From positions 248,001-312,000 of the forward strand of contig NW_020290016.1 of NCBI RefSeq assembly GCF_003144195.1: DNA of 64,000 nt, in the 5' to 3' direction. Source of the DNA: Ceraceosorus guamensis. Taxonomy: Eukaryota; Basidiomycota; Exobasidiomycetes; Ceraceosorales; Ceraceosoraceae. The translations under genes and the position numbers were made by a program. Below, in pieces: positions 21,017-33,502 of this stretch (positions are counted from its first letter, which is position 1; every line of letters begins with the position of its first letter). Below the pieces are notes generated by a model that saw only the letters and a list, made by a program, of their open reading frames with translations, was not told the DNA's origin and searched no databases.

Positions 21017-24000
21017 TCATTCTTCCAGCTCTTCCACGTGCACCTCTTGGCGCGCGCCTCTGTAAATTACAGCTTGCACGAGACCCGTCAGAATCATGCT
21101 GTCGGCGACGACGCACCTCACCTGCCAAAGGGACGAACAGACGATGAGCGAGCTGAGTTGTGAAGGGTTCTGATGGGTCTTGACTCACAGTGTACGGTGC
21201 GACGTTCTCAGCTGTAAAGGCGGCATGAAGCCAGTTGAGGAGCAGCTGTGTAGCGCTCAGTAGGGCCGCGATGCGAAAGGTGCCATTGAACGTCTTGGTC
21301 TTGGAGTTGAGCAGCAATTGGCAGATCGTAGCGGCACTTCCGCAAGACGTCGAGAGCGTCTCGAACGCGAGCCACATGTGCTTCCTCACGACTGGAGCGT
21401 TGGCGTTTCTGTGCATCTGGCCTGCCAACTGGCCGAGATGAGGAGGATGATCTGCCGAGAAGTAGCCCTTTGGGTAGCCTCTGGATGTCGTGAGCTCAAT
21501 GTTGCCAAGGAACTCGTCAAGGAAGAACAGTCCAAGTGTGAGGATGAATACTTTCGCGTATGGGAGGTCCAGCCTCGCATTGCGTCGTTCGGCCTGGTCG
21601 GCTTTGCGTTGACCAACTACTCCAGCAGTGTAAGGGATGCTCTGATGCGTCTTGCTCCACTCGATCCGTTTTGAGCGTCTCCAAGGAGCGAACGTGATGC
21701 GGAAAGTTCTGAAAGCTTGCAGAATGTTGAATGAAGCTGCAACGAGCGTAGGGAGGATCGCCCCTGTGATATTTTGGAGGATCGGATGATCTTGGGTTTC
21801 CAACGAGAAGCTATCAGCTTTCAACGACATCTCAAATCCGAAGACGGATGAATCCACGAAGAATTGCGTCACCAAATCCAGTACAGCGGCGGCACCGGAC
21901 AATCCGAAAGACGTTCTGCGAGTAAGCCAGTATAGCAGCATCACTGAAGCAAGTAAGGGCTCGTGAGCTGCCGAATAGAATTGTAGGATGGGTTTTCGAA
22001 TCACTCACGTGGTCCACTGGCAAGTCCAAACAGAAATTCGAAAGCGAAGCTCGCGAGCCCCAGCAAAGTCAAGTGTCGACGGATATCACCGGTCAGGACC
22101 CATGATTGAATCTCTTCCATTTGATGGACGTCATTCATAAATAGTCCTTCTGCAAAGGACTCCCGAGTGGCACGGTCGCCCTCGACCATTGCGATATCTT
22201 TGTTACCCTCTGCTTCGTTCTTCTCTTCGGCAAGTGGCAAAGGACTCGACACTCTGTCCATGTTGGACATCATCAGCGATGAGTCCGCAAACATATCCAG
22301 CTTGTTGAAGTGAGTCCTGACCGGTCCGGTGACTGCGGTATTGATTCTCCATTTGAAAGCTAATGAGTTGTTCTCGATTTTCGCAAATGGTTGTACGAGC
22401 TTCAACGAAAACTGGCTAGCTTTGTCTGTCTCAGAAAAGTCTCTATGCCTTTCCTGATAGACTTGACTACTGTTTTTCATCAATTCCCCTGGGCCGACCC
22501 AGAGGTCGTCTTTCTCCACATGATCGAAGAGGCGAAGGATCTCCCGAATGCCTGAATCGCCGTTCACAGCTAGTATTTGAGGCGCATAGAAGTGTCGCAG
22601 ACTGCCATCAGGAGCGGTGAAGGTGAAGTGCTGATGGAAAGGTGACAGGCGTCTATCTGCAGCGCACCTGGCGTCTCCCTCGGCGACGCATCCGAAGTGC
22701 TATTTCAACGCAGAAAAATTTATATGAGCAACAGTACACGCAAGGCTGCACCGAGCTTTTCCGGACCTACCTCAGCCCAATTGGGACCCTGCTTGTCTTT
22801 GAGATCTTGCACACGGAATATGGCTTGTTCGTCCACCTTCGGAAGCATGATCCTGCTTCTGGTCAGTAGAAGCGCTGCGACAGTCTTCTTGATTTCCTGC
22901 GCCATCGTTGTCTCTCCCAGCAAAGTTGCGAGTTGACGATCGGCCTCAGGCCCGCTGATCGTGTCATCGTGATCCAGACCAAAAGTGCCAATCAGGTTGC
23001 TTAGCTTGGCCTCAGAGTCCTGAGGGCTCGCAGCTTCTCCATCTTCGATTCGCTCATGCACAGATATCAAAGGCTTAGGTGAGCTCCCGGTCATGAGAAG
23101 AGCTTCTGTGAGGGTAAGGGGAGCACGCTTGGATGCGCCCAAAGTCGAATTGGCTTGACGCGAGTGTTTCCAAAGGTGACAAGTCCAGCCCATCAGTCTC
23201 TTCCTCTTTGTCTCGCCTTCAGCTTGTACAGAGCCTTTGCGCAGCGCGCTCTCAACCATTGTCGGCTGACACAGCCGCTGAGCCTGTAAATTCGCACTGG
23301 AAGGCGTGCCAGGGCGCTTCCAAGCTCTTGAACGAGCTCTCGCCTCCCAGACACTGTCACCGGTGAAGAGGCCATCGGCGGATGTCAGGTTTGCGAATGT
23401 CAGACCAGACCATGGTGCATCTGCAGCATCGAGATCAGACGGAACCATGACCGAAGTAAAGGACAGCGTGGATGCCTTGACTGTCTCCGCGCTGCGAAGG
23501 AAAGCGCGCGTTAGAGCCTCACACCCGCAGCGCGCTGTGCCGGGGCAAAGAAGAAATGAATAACTCACTTGAGCAGTGGCAAGGCGCTGAGGTCGATGTC
23601 GATCTCGGCATCAGCAGATTTTCTGGTCGATCCCAAAGTGAGATTTTGCGCAACAATGCCGCTCCAAATGGGCTGCAGATGCTCGAGTCGATCGCTCCTG
23701 AAGTCGCTATACTCAATCGTAGCCTGTTCACCCGCTTTCGGTTGCTTGATTTTGTCTAGCTGTGACAATCTCGATCGGCTCTGCTCGTCATTGACGAGCA
23801 TGTTGCCCTCTTCTGCCCACTTGAGCCACAGCGTAGCGTGCACATCAAACCGAGTCTTGGCGTCGAAAAGAGGTCGCACCACGTCATCCTCCCAAGTCTT
23901 GTCCAAATCCTTGCCAAGGTTTCCCTGCTTCAAAGCTTCTTGTTCCTCCTCCGTTCCAAACATAAACTTTTGCATCTTGGCCGGATCATTTCCCTTGGAG

Positions 24001-24305
24001 CTTTCGGGCCTTGGTCCGGGAAGAATATCTCCCAGCTTGACGTACAGGGACCGATGAGGCTGGTGCACCTGAGCTCTAGCCCAGTACAGACCATACCCGA
24101 TCCCGCACAGTGCGGCCAGACCCAATGCGCTGAATGTCCAAATGCAGCAGATTGCGCATTTCCCTCTTTCTCTCGTCCGTCGACGGACATCCAGCGCTGG
24201 CTCGCTTGTTCCAGACCGGGACCCTAACAGCGGAGCGCGCTGCTGTTCATCCTTGCCAGAGGCGCTTGGGGGCCCCGAGCTGCCTTGTATGACCTTTTCG
24301 CTCAT
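21017..24305 (-). CDS. CLPTM1-family multi-pass membrane protein
   Basis: Exons 24305-23569, 23491-22771, 22699-22009, 21943-21189 and 21121-21017 give 1002 residues. A cytosolic N-terminus is followed by one transmembrane helix (near residues 50-70, ICCIWTFSALGLAALCGIG), a large lumenal domain of over 500 residues, and a C-terminal set of about five helices. The key family resemblance appears once exons 3 and 4 are joined. FEFLF, then a helix with YWLTRRTSFGLS, matches the EFLAFK...FW.SR.SLEGLS block of human CLPTM1. Downstream, CQLLLNSKTKTFNGTFR and the short last exon (VVADSMILTGLVQAVIYR) mirror the family end. Human CLPTM1 and CLPTM1L act in the ER, in receptor retention and glucosaminyl-PI scrambling. 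This protein is far longer than the usual 540-670 residues, mainly in the lumenal part. The gene lies head-to-tail downstream of SPF1 on the same strand. Family call moderately sure; function inferred. Confidence 0.72.
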
Positions 24306-25175
24306 GCTCAGAGGACGATTCTGTTATCCTGAAGCGCGAGAGCTTCTGGCAAAGCTGTGTATCCGCAAATCGAAGATCACAGTGTATGCCGTATGGCAAA
24401 CCTGCATGTGTGGTTGTGACGACAAGCGATAATCATATCCACGATTATGATTCACGACTCACTCACTGCTCAGGAGGGAGTGTGAGCTGCTAATGTGGGA
24501 GCTCAGCCATCACCATGCGCAATGCTGAGCACCTCGCATCATCGCATCAAGATATACGGTACCGTACAGGCTCTGCTGCAGAGAATACAGTCCCACCCAC
24601 ACGTTTCATGCGGCGCAGTCATTGGCTCATTCGTGATTCTGATTGCCGATGCACGAGCTAAATATTGCGCCGCGTTTGCAGATTCATCAGCCCGAGCCGC
24701 GGCGCAAGTCACGCGGTACCGGTACCGTACCGCTCTTGCTCACATCAGACTTGATTCAGTGCTCGAGTTATAGCGCGCATCGGCTCGCCTGGCTTGGCTT
24801 GGCGTGGCCCGACCATGCGGTCATGTGGCGATGCGTATGGCATCAATGACGACAACTCGTGACTTCACTTCCGGCGGGCGACCTTTGGCGTCCAAGTTGG
24901 ATACGATGCGGAATGCACCTTCGACCGACGCGGCTTACAAGCGCTCGCTAAAGCGTGTCACACACACAGCACCATCAAATACACAACATGACGCACTCCA
25001 ACCACAGACCCCAGCTGACATGCAGACCAGTATATATTCACATTGACACCTTGCGAATTTTGACCCGCGAGGTGCTTGCTCGAGACAAGTGGTCAGATGT
25101 ACGCCAGCTTGGTTGCTCAATTCAAATCTAATGATGCGACACATTGTTGCCCACAAATCTTGCAGTGGACGCATC
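24306..25175. other. Spacer between SPF1 stop and CLPTM1-like start
   Basis: 870 bp that must hold the SPF1 3' end and the promoter of the CLPTM1-like gene. It carries a copy of the dispersed motif near 24440 and a small GGTACC/GTACCG repeat cluster near 24712-24735. No gene seen. Confidence 0.55.
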
Positions 25176-28100
25176 CTACTGAGTCTTGCGCTGACTAGCC
25201 ACCTTTGCGAGTTCCTGCAGATTTCCGGCCAAGTTCTGTTGAGCCGTCAATTCGGCCTTTCTTCTAGCTTCACGTCTTTCCCTTCCTTTGGCCACGATGG
25301 CCCCAATAGTCCTGGGCGCCAACAATCTTCTAGTCACTTCTTCGATGATGTGACTTCCTGCAAAGTCTACGATCATAGCTGCCACCTGCATTGCAGAGAA
25401 GACGGGAAGGTCAGCGATGCGGTCCAGATCTCTCAAAGGCTTGAGATGAAGCTCAGCAGCGACTTACAAGATGCAGTTTGAAAGCGTCGGGGATCTTGAT
25501 GAGCTGTAGCCACTCGTTGAGCTCCGGCATGATTTCCAGCGCACCACCAAAGGCGACGCCAAAAGCGCCAAGCAAGGACCATCTCATCGTAGTGTTTGCC
25601 CACAAGCTCTCCCTCCACGGCTGACCAATAAAGTTGGAAATGACCGTGGACACTTGTTGGCTGAGACCGATGAGGAACACGGCAGTGTTGAGCAGACTGG
25701 GCGAAAATTTCTTCTCCAGATCCACTACCTTTTCTTGTTCCTCAAAGACCGGCACCAATTGGGTGATGTACCTCATGCTGGCGATGTGCAGCGCAAATTG
25801 TCCAAGGATGGAAGCGATGATGTAGAAGTTGAAGATATTTGCCAGAGGTCGTTCCTTGGACAATTTCTCATTGGGTTGTGCTCGAGAAATCATCAAGAAG
25901 CAGACGCTCATGAGCATGCCCGAGATGGTAACTTGATAGTCACCGTACTTGATGCCGTCTAGGTACATGACGCTGAGCGAATAAGCCTGGATCAGGCAGT
26001 TGAGCCCAAGAATTTTGTACTGCTGCACGGTGGATACCAAGCTGCACCTTCCTTGTCTGATGACGTGCGTGATAGCAGCGACGTTCGAAAGCTTGGAAGT
26101 GAAGGGTGCAGCTACGGAGGCGTCTCCAAGCTTAATTTGTGGTGGTCCGTCTGCGTCGGTGTCCATGTCAGCCATAGATGCAGTGAGCGTGCTCAAGTCG
26201 AATTTAGCGGTTGGGTCAACGACGCGCTTGCGTTGCATCTGTTTGATGGTCTCGTCGCGTGCTTTTTCCAGCTCGGGGTACAGTTCCTTCAGGGCGGCAG
26301 GCACTGGAGGCGGAGGTTGGCCCCATCTGGAAGTGAGCTTGAGTTGAGACTCGTAGATCTTCTTGTTGCGCTCATTCCTTTGGTGCTCAAAGATCTTCTT
26401 CAGATCTTCAGGCGTTCCGTCCAACAAAGCAATGCCAATGTTGGCAGCCTTGAGAGCGCCGACATCGTTCGTGCCATCTCCAGCCATGAGTGTCACGTAC
26501 CCGAGACCCTTCAGTGTGTTGAGAATGAGCTCTTTCTGGGCAGGACTGACACGCGCATAGACCCATGTGTTCTGCACAAGCACTTGCCACGCTTGAGGAT
26601 TTGTCTCCACAAATTGTCTCAGCGCAACGCCAGTCATGCAAATGTCGTAAGTGTCGAAGAGCGTCTCGTCCAGCTTGTCCTCCGCTCGAACAGGGATGAT
26701 CTTTCGTTCGTCCACAGTCCTCCAAACGAGGTCCTTTTCGTCCGAAGACCCTTCTCTGACGTCCAAAATGAGCGTCTCACGATCCACAATCTCGACTTCT
26801 GTAGCGACGTGGACAGCGGTGAGCGGATTGTCACCTGTGATCATGATGCTGCGATGCGACGAGTCGTTGAGAGCCTTCAGAGTCTGCTTAGCGTCCGGCT
26901 TGAGCGGGCAATGGAAGACGAGGAAGCCAGCGAATTCCAAACCGCTCTCCACGTCCCCTCGGCCGAGATTGTTCACGCCATCAGCCGTCAGCTGAACTCC
27001 ATCCACGTACTTGTAGCCAAGCGCGAGCACACGGCTGCCTCTCCTGGTGAAGCCCTTGAAAGTCTCGTCGTAGCCTGCGGGAACACTCTTGTACATGCTT
27101 CTGAGCGTTTCCGGCGCTCCCTTGACACTTGCGAACAGTCGTCTAGAGCCAGTGTTGTCCTGCACAAAGCTCAAAGTGGACATGCGCTTCAAAGCCGAAG
27201 AGAATTGGAAGCGTCGTCGCACATTGACACCCAATCGGTGGCGAGCTGTCTTGATATCGCTGGGTGCTAGTTGATCGCCCTTGTTCAGAGTCCACTGCAG
27301 AGCATCCAGAGTCGTCTTTTCCATCGGATCGCCTACCACTCCATCGTCCAGAAGTACGAGCGCATGTGCAGAAGCTAGAGTCAGGGTAGTCTCCTTGCTC
27401 GTGTCCTTGAGATTGATGAGGTCCGCAGGTCCGCGAGCACCAACCTGCGCAACACCTTGCACCTCCAAATCCTCTCCGGTAATCGTTCCAGTCTTGTCGA
27501 AGCAGCAGACGTCGACCCTTCCGGCGTAGGGGATCCTGAAAGGCTCGGTGCAGAAGATGGAAAACTTGGCGAGAGCCATGAGAGATGTGTTGACGGCCAT
27601 AGAGAGCTCCATGGGCAGCTCGGGCGGGACGACTGAAGTGATGATGAGGACGCAGTCCAGAAGCAATTTGCCTTTGGGTCTTCCCATCTCCATACCGCGG
27701 GTCCAGACATACCAGCTCGCAGCGATGGCAAAGATTAGCAAGAAGCCAATGAAGAGGAAAGCTTCGAGATTGTTAGCAGAGACGCGTCCTTCATTTGTGA
27801 AGACCATAAGACGAATGAGCTGACCCTGAGTCGTGCCGAAGCCGGTGCGTAGCACGACAGCTGCCGCGCCGCCATCTGGCGTCTTAAGCTGCAAGGCGTT
27901 CGCGGGAGACTTGAGGTCGGCAGCCTCACCAGCAGCCCCAGGTGCCCCAGGAGCGGTGGTCTGCAAGACCTTTGTGCCGCCGAAGACGACATTGTTTCTG
28001 TCGTTGCCATTGACATCGAGCTTGTCGCTGCCCTCCCGCAACTCAATGCCTTCTTTCAGAAGAGGTGTCGATTCACCCGAGAGCATGGCCTCGTTGACGA

Positions 28101-29500
28101 TGGCGCTGCCACCAAGCAGGAGCAGGTCGCAAGGAGTGGCAGAGTCCTCTTTGGAGCGAGTGACAGATACAACATCGCCAGGCAACAGTTCGGTGGTGCT
28201 GACTTCCTTCCAAGCGCCTGCACGGTGGACTTGGATTTGGTAAGGCTGGATGGACATGGTACGAAACTCGTTCAGAGTACGCAGACGCTGGATCGTCGAA
28301 GATGGCGTGGCTCGTCAGCATTTCCGAGGGTTGAGGAGCGAGCTGTCCATGCTTGCTCACCTGGAACACCACTGTGGCCTCAAACACGACGAGCATGAAG
28401 AGGGTGAACAGCGAGTAGTACCAATACTCGTCGAGCATCCATAGTCCCACGCAAAAGATTTGGAACACAAAGAATGGAGCCACCGCATGTTCAGCAAAGA
28501 GGCCCAGAAAGGTAGGCCTCGGAATGTCGAAGAGATTCTTCCCAAAGGTACCTTCCGCGAATTCCACTTCCCTCTCGCTCGCATGGCCCTTGGTGGATTG
28601 GAAAGCGGACAAGGTGGGCTGAGAGTCTGCTGGGTAAGGAAGTCGGCGGAATGTGGGCACAGTCACCAGCGGCGAGGTGTGCACCGATGTGACGGGAGCT
28701 TTTGCATCGGGCTGAGTCAAGATGTATTTGTCCGCTTGATAGGTGAAAGAAACCTCCTGGGGCAGGCCCTTGCGAGTCACGAATGACAAGGGAACCAGCT
28801 CTCCCTCTCCCTTGTGGGCGTGAGGAAAGACTCGCACGATGGAAGCATCTTGCAGCCACTTGGCCTGCACGGGATTGAGCATATGAGGTTCGTCAGTAGC
28901 CGCGACACTCGGCAAAGCTCAGGAGCTACAGGCCAGAGTCGATGAGAGGTGCTGAAGGCTGACGAAGTTTGCCCCCTTCCCTCAGCTCGTCGCTCTGCTG
29001 TACGCAGAGCTGTATCGAATCGCTCCCGATCCGCCTTTCACTTCCAGGCTCTACTCGAGATTCAATGTCCTGCTCGATCATGGAGTGGCTTCCTTTCCTT
29101 GGGGCCGCCATCCGCACCCAGCCTGAGACCCTTCAGGCCAACTTACAGGTCTGCAGGTGAGCAGCGCCCTCGCGCCGATGCTCCACTTGGTGATCAGAAA
29201 GCTCAACGCATGGCTGGTTACCAGTCCAACCACAAAGATGAAAGTCCACTCCTCGCTCTTGATCCAGCTGTCGTACTTAATGAAGTAAGCGTAGGCCAGG
29301 AGAGGGTAGAAGAGAGCAAAGGGCGTGGTGTAGAGGTGATACTCTATCGGAATAGGCTTGTGCAGCGTGAGACGAGCTATGTCTGGAGACGTGACCGGCG
29401 GCGCTGGTGCCCTGAGATTGGCGTGAGAGTGAATGAGCGAATCAGCGCATCTTTTGGAGATGCGGAAAAGGCCCAATGTGTAGATACTTTGCACTCACAT
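25176..29500 (-). CDS. SPF1: P5A-type ATPase, ER transmembrane-helix dislocase
   Basis: Multi-pass ER ATPase which, in yeast and human, extracts mistargeted transmembrane helices from the ER membrane. Exons: 29500-29499, 29411-29147, 28864-28361, 28287-25468 and 25385-25176, giving 1266 residues, close to the family's usual 1200. Exon 1 contributes only the first two bases of the start codon; the G comes from exon 2 and leads into MAPAPPVTSPDIARLTLHKP, a P5A-like N-terminus. Motifs in order: LLPGDVVSV, MLSGESTPLLKEG (TGES-type actuator loop), PPELPMELSMAVN (the P5A membrane motif), CCFDKTGTITGEDLEVQG with phosphorylated Asp near residue 521, MITGDNPLTA and MAGDGTNDVGALK. The last exon encodes a helix plus a charged tail. 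It shares an 816-bp divergent promoter region with PAT1. The call is firm; the split ATG is the only unusual part of the model. Confidence 0.95.
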
Positions 29501-30316
29501 GGTGGCGAGGATGGGAGCTCAAAACGAGCCAATTTGGGGCCCAGCAGAATGAAGATGAGCAGGTGAGGCAATGTTGGACACTTGGGTGAATGCTAGCCTT
29601 GTCAAGGATGCAAGAAGCCGCAAACTTGGTAGAGACACGCTAGATCGGTGGTGAGCCCCAAAGCAAGGGAAGCGAGGTTGCACTCGAGACTCATCAATAC
29701 GAATGAATCGTCAATAAGCTGTACGATTCGAGGTACGCGTGGAGCTTTTGCTCAGAGGATGGGCCGAGCGCATTCATGTGCAGCAGGCGCTCGCACCTTC
29801 GCAAGCGGCACGCATCATATGATGATGCACGCAAGCGAGCAATCAAGAAAGCATCTTCTGAAGTTGCGAGGTGTCAGTCGTGAGTGAGCGCATTGACACG
29901 CGCAGAACCTTCTCGAATGTGACCTCTGCTCCTCGCTTTGCTCGTCCATGCATGCATCTGCAAGCTCTGAGCGTGACCGACTTCGCTCGTGATCCCAAGT
30001 TACCGGCCATGTACTCAAACTCACGCAATTCGTCAGCAGTTTAAGTAGTCACGAGTCACGAGTGCTAGTGAGTAGCCTTGCTGTCCACAACTTGCAGAAT
30101 CAAAGCCGTGAAGGGGAGCATCACCTCCATTCTTGATTCACAAAGAGCAGTCTTGCTTGTTAACACCATTCGCGACATTGAGGAAGCGGACTGAACCGAT
30201 CACACTTCGGCATCTCGAGCGAGTTCAGCATCCAAGGCAAGCTGGCCTTTCCAGCATAGCGTCGAGCGCTAGGCCCCGAACAGTCGTAGCGTTGCCTGGC
30301 TTCACTCGCGCTGGTG
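29501..30316. promoter_or_regulatory. Divergent promoter region SPF1/PAT1
   Basis: 816 bp between divergent starts. A direct repeat gtcacgagtcacgag lies near 30050, part of the dispersed spacer motif group. No gene seen. Confidence 0.45.
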
Positions 30317-33300
30317 ATGTCGTTCTTTGGCTTCGACACGACTCTGCCAGGCAAAGTGTCGGGTGCTGGCGAAACTGGTCTGGAGGGCAAGTTTCGGAAT
30401 ACATCGTTGGGCGCTGGAGCGAGGGAAGATGTAGAGATTTACACGTGGGGTCAGGATGGCAATGATGGGCTCGGAGATCTGCTCGAAGAGGAAGGAGATG
30501 ATTTCAACGACGACACCTTTGGCTTTGGTGGAGCTGGTGGAGACGTCGGTGAGGCCAAATGCCGCTTTCAATGAACGCTCTGCGCACCCACACCGCACTG
30601 CATTGAACCTGCTCAAGCAAGTGTGGCTGACCTATAACGCTTCTTTGCCCTCGTCTTCTCTCAGGCACGGACTTTGACTTTGCGGGTCAGACCGCAAAAC
30701 AAGGAGCAGCTCAGAGCTCCTTTCCCCAGCAGCAAAGCAAGCCCGCCGGAGATGCACGCTTCGTCAGCACTTTGGATGATTTCTGGGGATTGCCAAGCGC
30801 CCCCGTCGGCGCAGCTTTTGGCCAACCTGCTCCTCCTGCTATTCAGGGTACGTACCAGCCTCAGGAAGAGCTTGTTCATCGCGAGAGTTTATGCGATCGT
30901 TGCTTGCCGGCTCGACGCTGAATGGAAGCCTCTTTGCCCCCTTACATTCGCACAGAACCACCTCAGGTCCAGGGTTATCAGCCCCCACCGCCGGCAGCAC
31001 CTCAAACGGCCAGCAAACCTCCTCCTCGCACCATGGATGAAGTAGAAGCTGAAATGCGCGCTGCTGCTCAAGCCAGAGCTGCTGCTGCCGCCCAACAGCA
31101 ATCTCAGCCGAGCGCTCCATCCTCAGCACCTGCTTCTCAGCCTGGCCGTCCGCTGACCCTGGAAGAAGTCGAAGCTCAAATGCGTGCTCGTCAGCAGCAG
31201 CAGCAGCAACAGCAACACCCCTCACAGCCTGTGCCTGGTCTGGAAGCTCCTCAAGTGCAGCCGGCGTCTCAGCTACCTCCCGCATTTCCCAGCTTGGAGG
31301 CACCTCAACCTGGTGCTGTGCCACAGCTTCCTGCGGGCTTCGGATTGGGTCCAGCTCACTTTCCTCCACTGGGCGCCACTGGTCCTCGTCTGGACACAGC
31401 TGGACCTCGATCAGGTACGCCAGGTATTAGCGGGCGTGGACGAGATGGCATGCCACCCGCAGCGGCTGCTATGCACAACGCGGCCCAGAACAATGCCGCT
31501 GCCAAACAAGCCCATATGGCCCATCTCAAAGCCTTATTGGACGCTCTTCCTGCCCCTGTCAGGGAAGGCGTGCTTCGGTTGCCACCACACGCCCAATTTG
31601 CCAGTCTGGAAGGCGTCGCCCACCAGTTCCCTGGACTTTTGAGACCCGAAGAAGCTCCGAATGTTATAGGAGCCGCGCTGGCTAAGCTGTCAGAGGTCGA
31701 GCAACATGAAACGCGCTTGGCTCGCAGAGCGATGAAGATTCAAGCCATGGTGAGTGCTCACGCTCTCGCGCTCGGTAGATGCCCTCGAGGCTGATACTTT
31801 CACCTTCATCCCGTAGTCGCACTACAACAACCTCATGACCATCTCCGACAAAGACTTCATCACGCGCATTCAAGTATCGACACTGGTCACGCAGGATCCT
31901 TATGCAGATGACTTTTACGCTCACATCTACTTTCAGCTGCGGGGAGGTGGGCCTGCTCAGAGTGCTGCTAACGGCGCTCCAAGTGGACAGGCTCAGGCTG
32001 GTGGCAGGGCACCACCCAAGGGTCCGGCAAAAGGACGCAAAGGCAAGAGCGCACGTGATCAAGCCATGTCGCGGATGCAAGCACAAGTGGAAAGGATTGT
32101 TCAGAACCGCAAAGAGAGATCGGAAAAGGCAGCTGCTGGAGCGGCTCTCGAAGGCGCGCTGGGTCGTGTAGGCCCAAGCACGACCAAAGCGCCTCGGCAG
32201 ATGCTGCAGGTCGATGCTCGATCTGCTACGCCCAAGCCGGATGGCGCTTCGGGCAGCACCCAAGCTCAGGATGCGGTCAGAGCTGCTCTGCAGGGAACTA
32301 GCTTAGCTCACGAGACCATCCTGCCTGACGGTATGCAACCTGCGCTTGGCAAACACGTCGTCCTGGGCATCCTCGAGAAGCTGTACGAGATCGTCCTATC
32401 CCTGGAGCAGATGCGCAGATCTGCTCCCAGCCCTCCATCCGGACCGACTGAAGAGCCCTCATCGGACTACCTTGCATGGCAACAACAACAGAGTCAATTG
32501 GTGTCAACGCTCTGGTCGGAACTTCGAGTCTTGGAGCCTCTGCAGGTCTCTGATCCTCATCCTTTCATCAGCTTGATGTCGACCATCAAAGGCAAACGTC
32601 TGCTGCCTCGCGCACTGCGACATTTGACTCAAGAGCAGGTGCTCACAGCTCTCACTCTGATAGTGGCTACCTTTTCTCAATTAGACATTGTCAGGCAAGG
32701 CTCAGCGCTGGATGTGCCGCTCGAAGGGGGCGCCAATGTTTCACGAGAGAATAGAAGAGAAGCAGCCAGACAGACTGAAGCCTTCTCCACGAGCGTTGTC
32801 CCTGCTATGCTCAGTCTGATGGCCGGTGCAAGCATGCGGATAGTCAGCGGAATGCTGGCGCTCTTCGTAGAGAGAAATGACTTGATCAGCGTGGCGAAGA
32901 CCCGGCCTGGAATCGCCTTCCTCACCATCTTCCTCTCTAGGGCCGAAACTTTGCGCCAGGGAGGAGCAGCAGTGTCTGACGTGGAAGCACCCTCGGCGGA
33001 CGAATTAGAGCAATGGACGGAAATCTTTGGTCTGCTCTTCCGCAAGCTGACTTCGCGTTCTGGCGAGCTGGCTAGCCTTTTCCCCTCCAGCCGAGCGCGC
33101 AACGCGATTCCATTCGGAAGCGCCTATTACGAAGGGGCTTCTGCGCCTGGCGGAAGTGTGAGCTTGGGCAAGGAGAGGAACATCGACAGCGAAGATGAAC
33201 CAGTCTGGAACCTCATGGCTGCCCTCGCTGTCAGTTCGGCTACGGAGCAGCAGCACGTGCTCGTGCAGGAACTCAGAGAGAAGATATTGGAAAACGTCTT

Positions 33301-33502
33301 TGCGGCAAGAGAATGGGCGGAGAGAAGAGGCAACTCGGAATCGGATGCTGATCTGAGAATCAGAAATGTCAACTTGCTCGTGAGTAGACTCTCGAGGTGT
33401 CTTTGGCAAAGCTTTGCTCCATTTGCGCCTCTGACGTTCTCTTCGTGTCCCTATCTTCAGCTCCACGCTCTCAACCTGGACGCGGCTCAAATCACCGTCT
33501 GA
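30317..33502 (+). CDS. PAT1: mRNA decapping activator PAT1 (topoisomerase II-associated protein)
   Basis: Scaffold of the 5'-3' mRNA decay pathway that links Lsm1-7, Dhh1 and Dcp1/Dcp2 and represses translation in P-bodies (known for yeast Pat1). Exons: 30317-30548, 30665-30847, 30956-31749, 31817-33379 and 33461-33502, giving 937 residues. The N-terminus MSFFGFDTTLP is family-like and is followed by an acidic stretch and the STLDDFWG segment. The middle is Pro/Gln/Ala-rich with two related EVEAEMRA/EVEAQMRA repeats and a CAG-encoded Gln run. The most diagnostic part is MTISDKDFITRIQVSTLVTQDPYADDFY, split by intron 3 just upstream, followed by the helical PatC domain to the end. The last exon adds only 13 codons plus the stop. 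The gene is divergent from SPF1. Identification is firm. Confidence 0.93.

Noticed and set aside
26053-27270. 405-codon + strand frame opposite SPF1
   Set aside because: It is antisense to the conserved ATPase catalytic core; long antisense frames arise from the codon bias of GC-rich genes.
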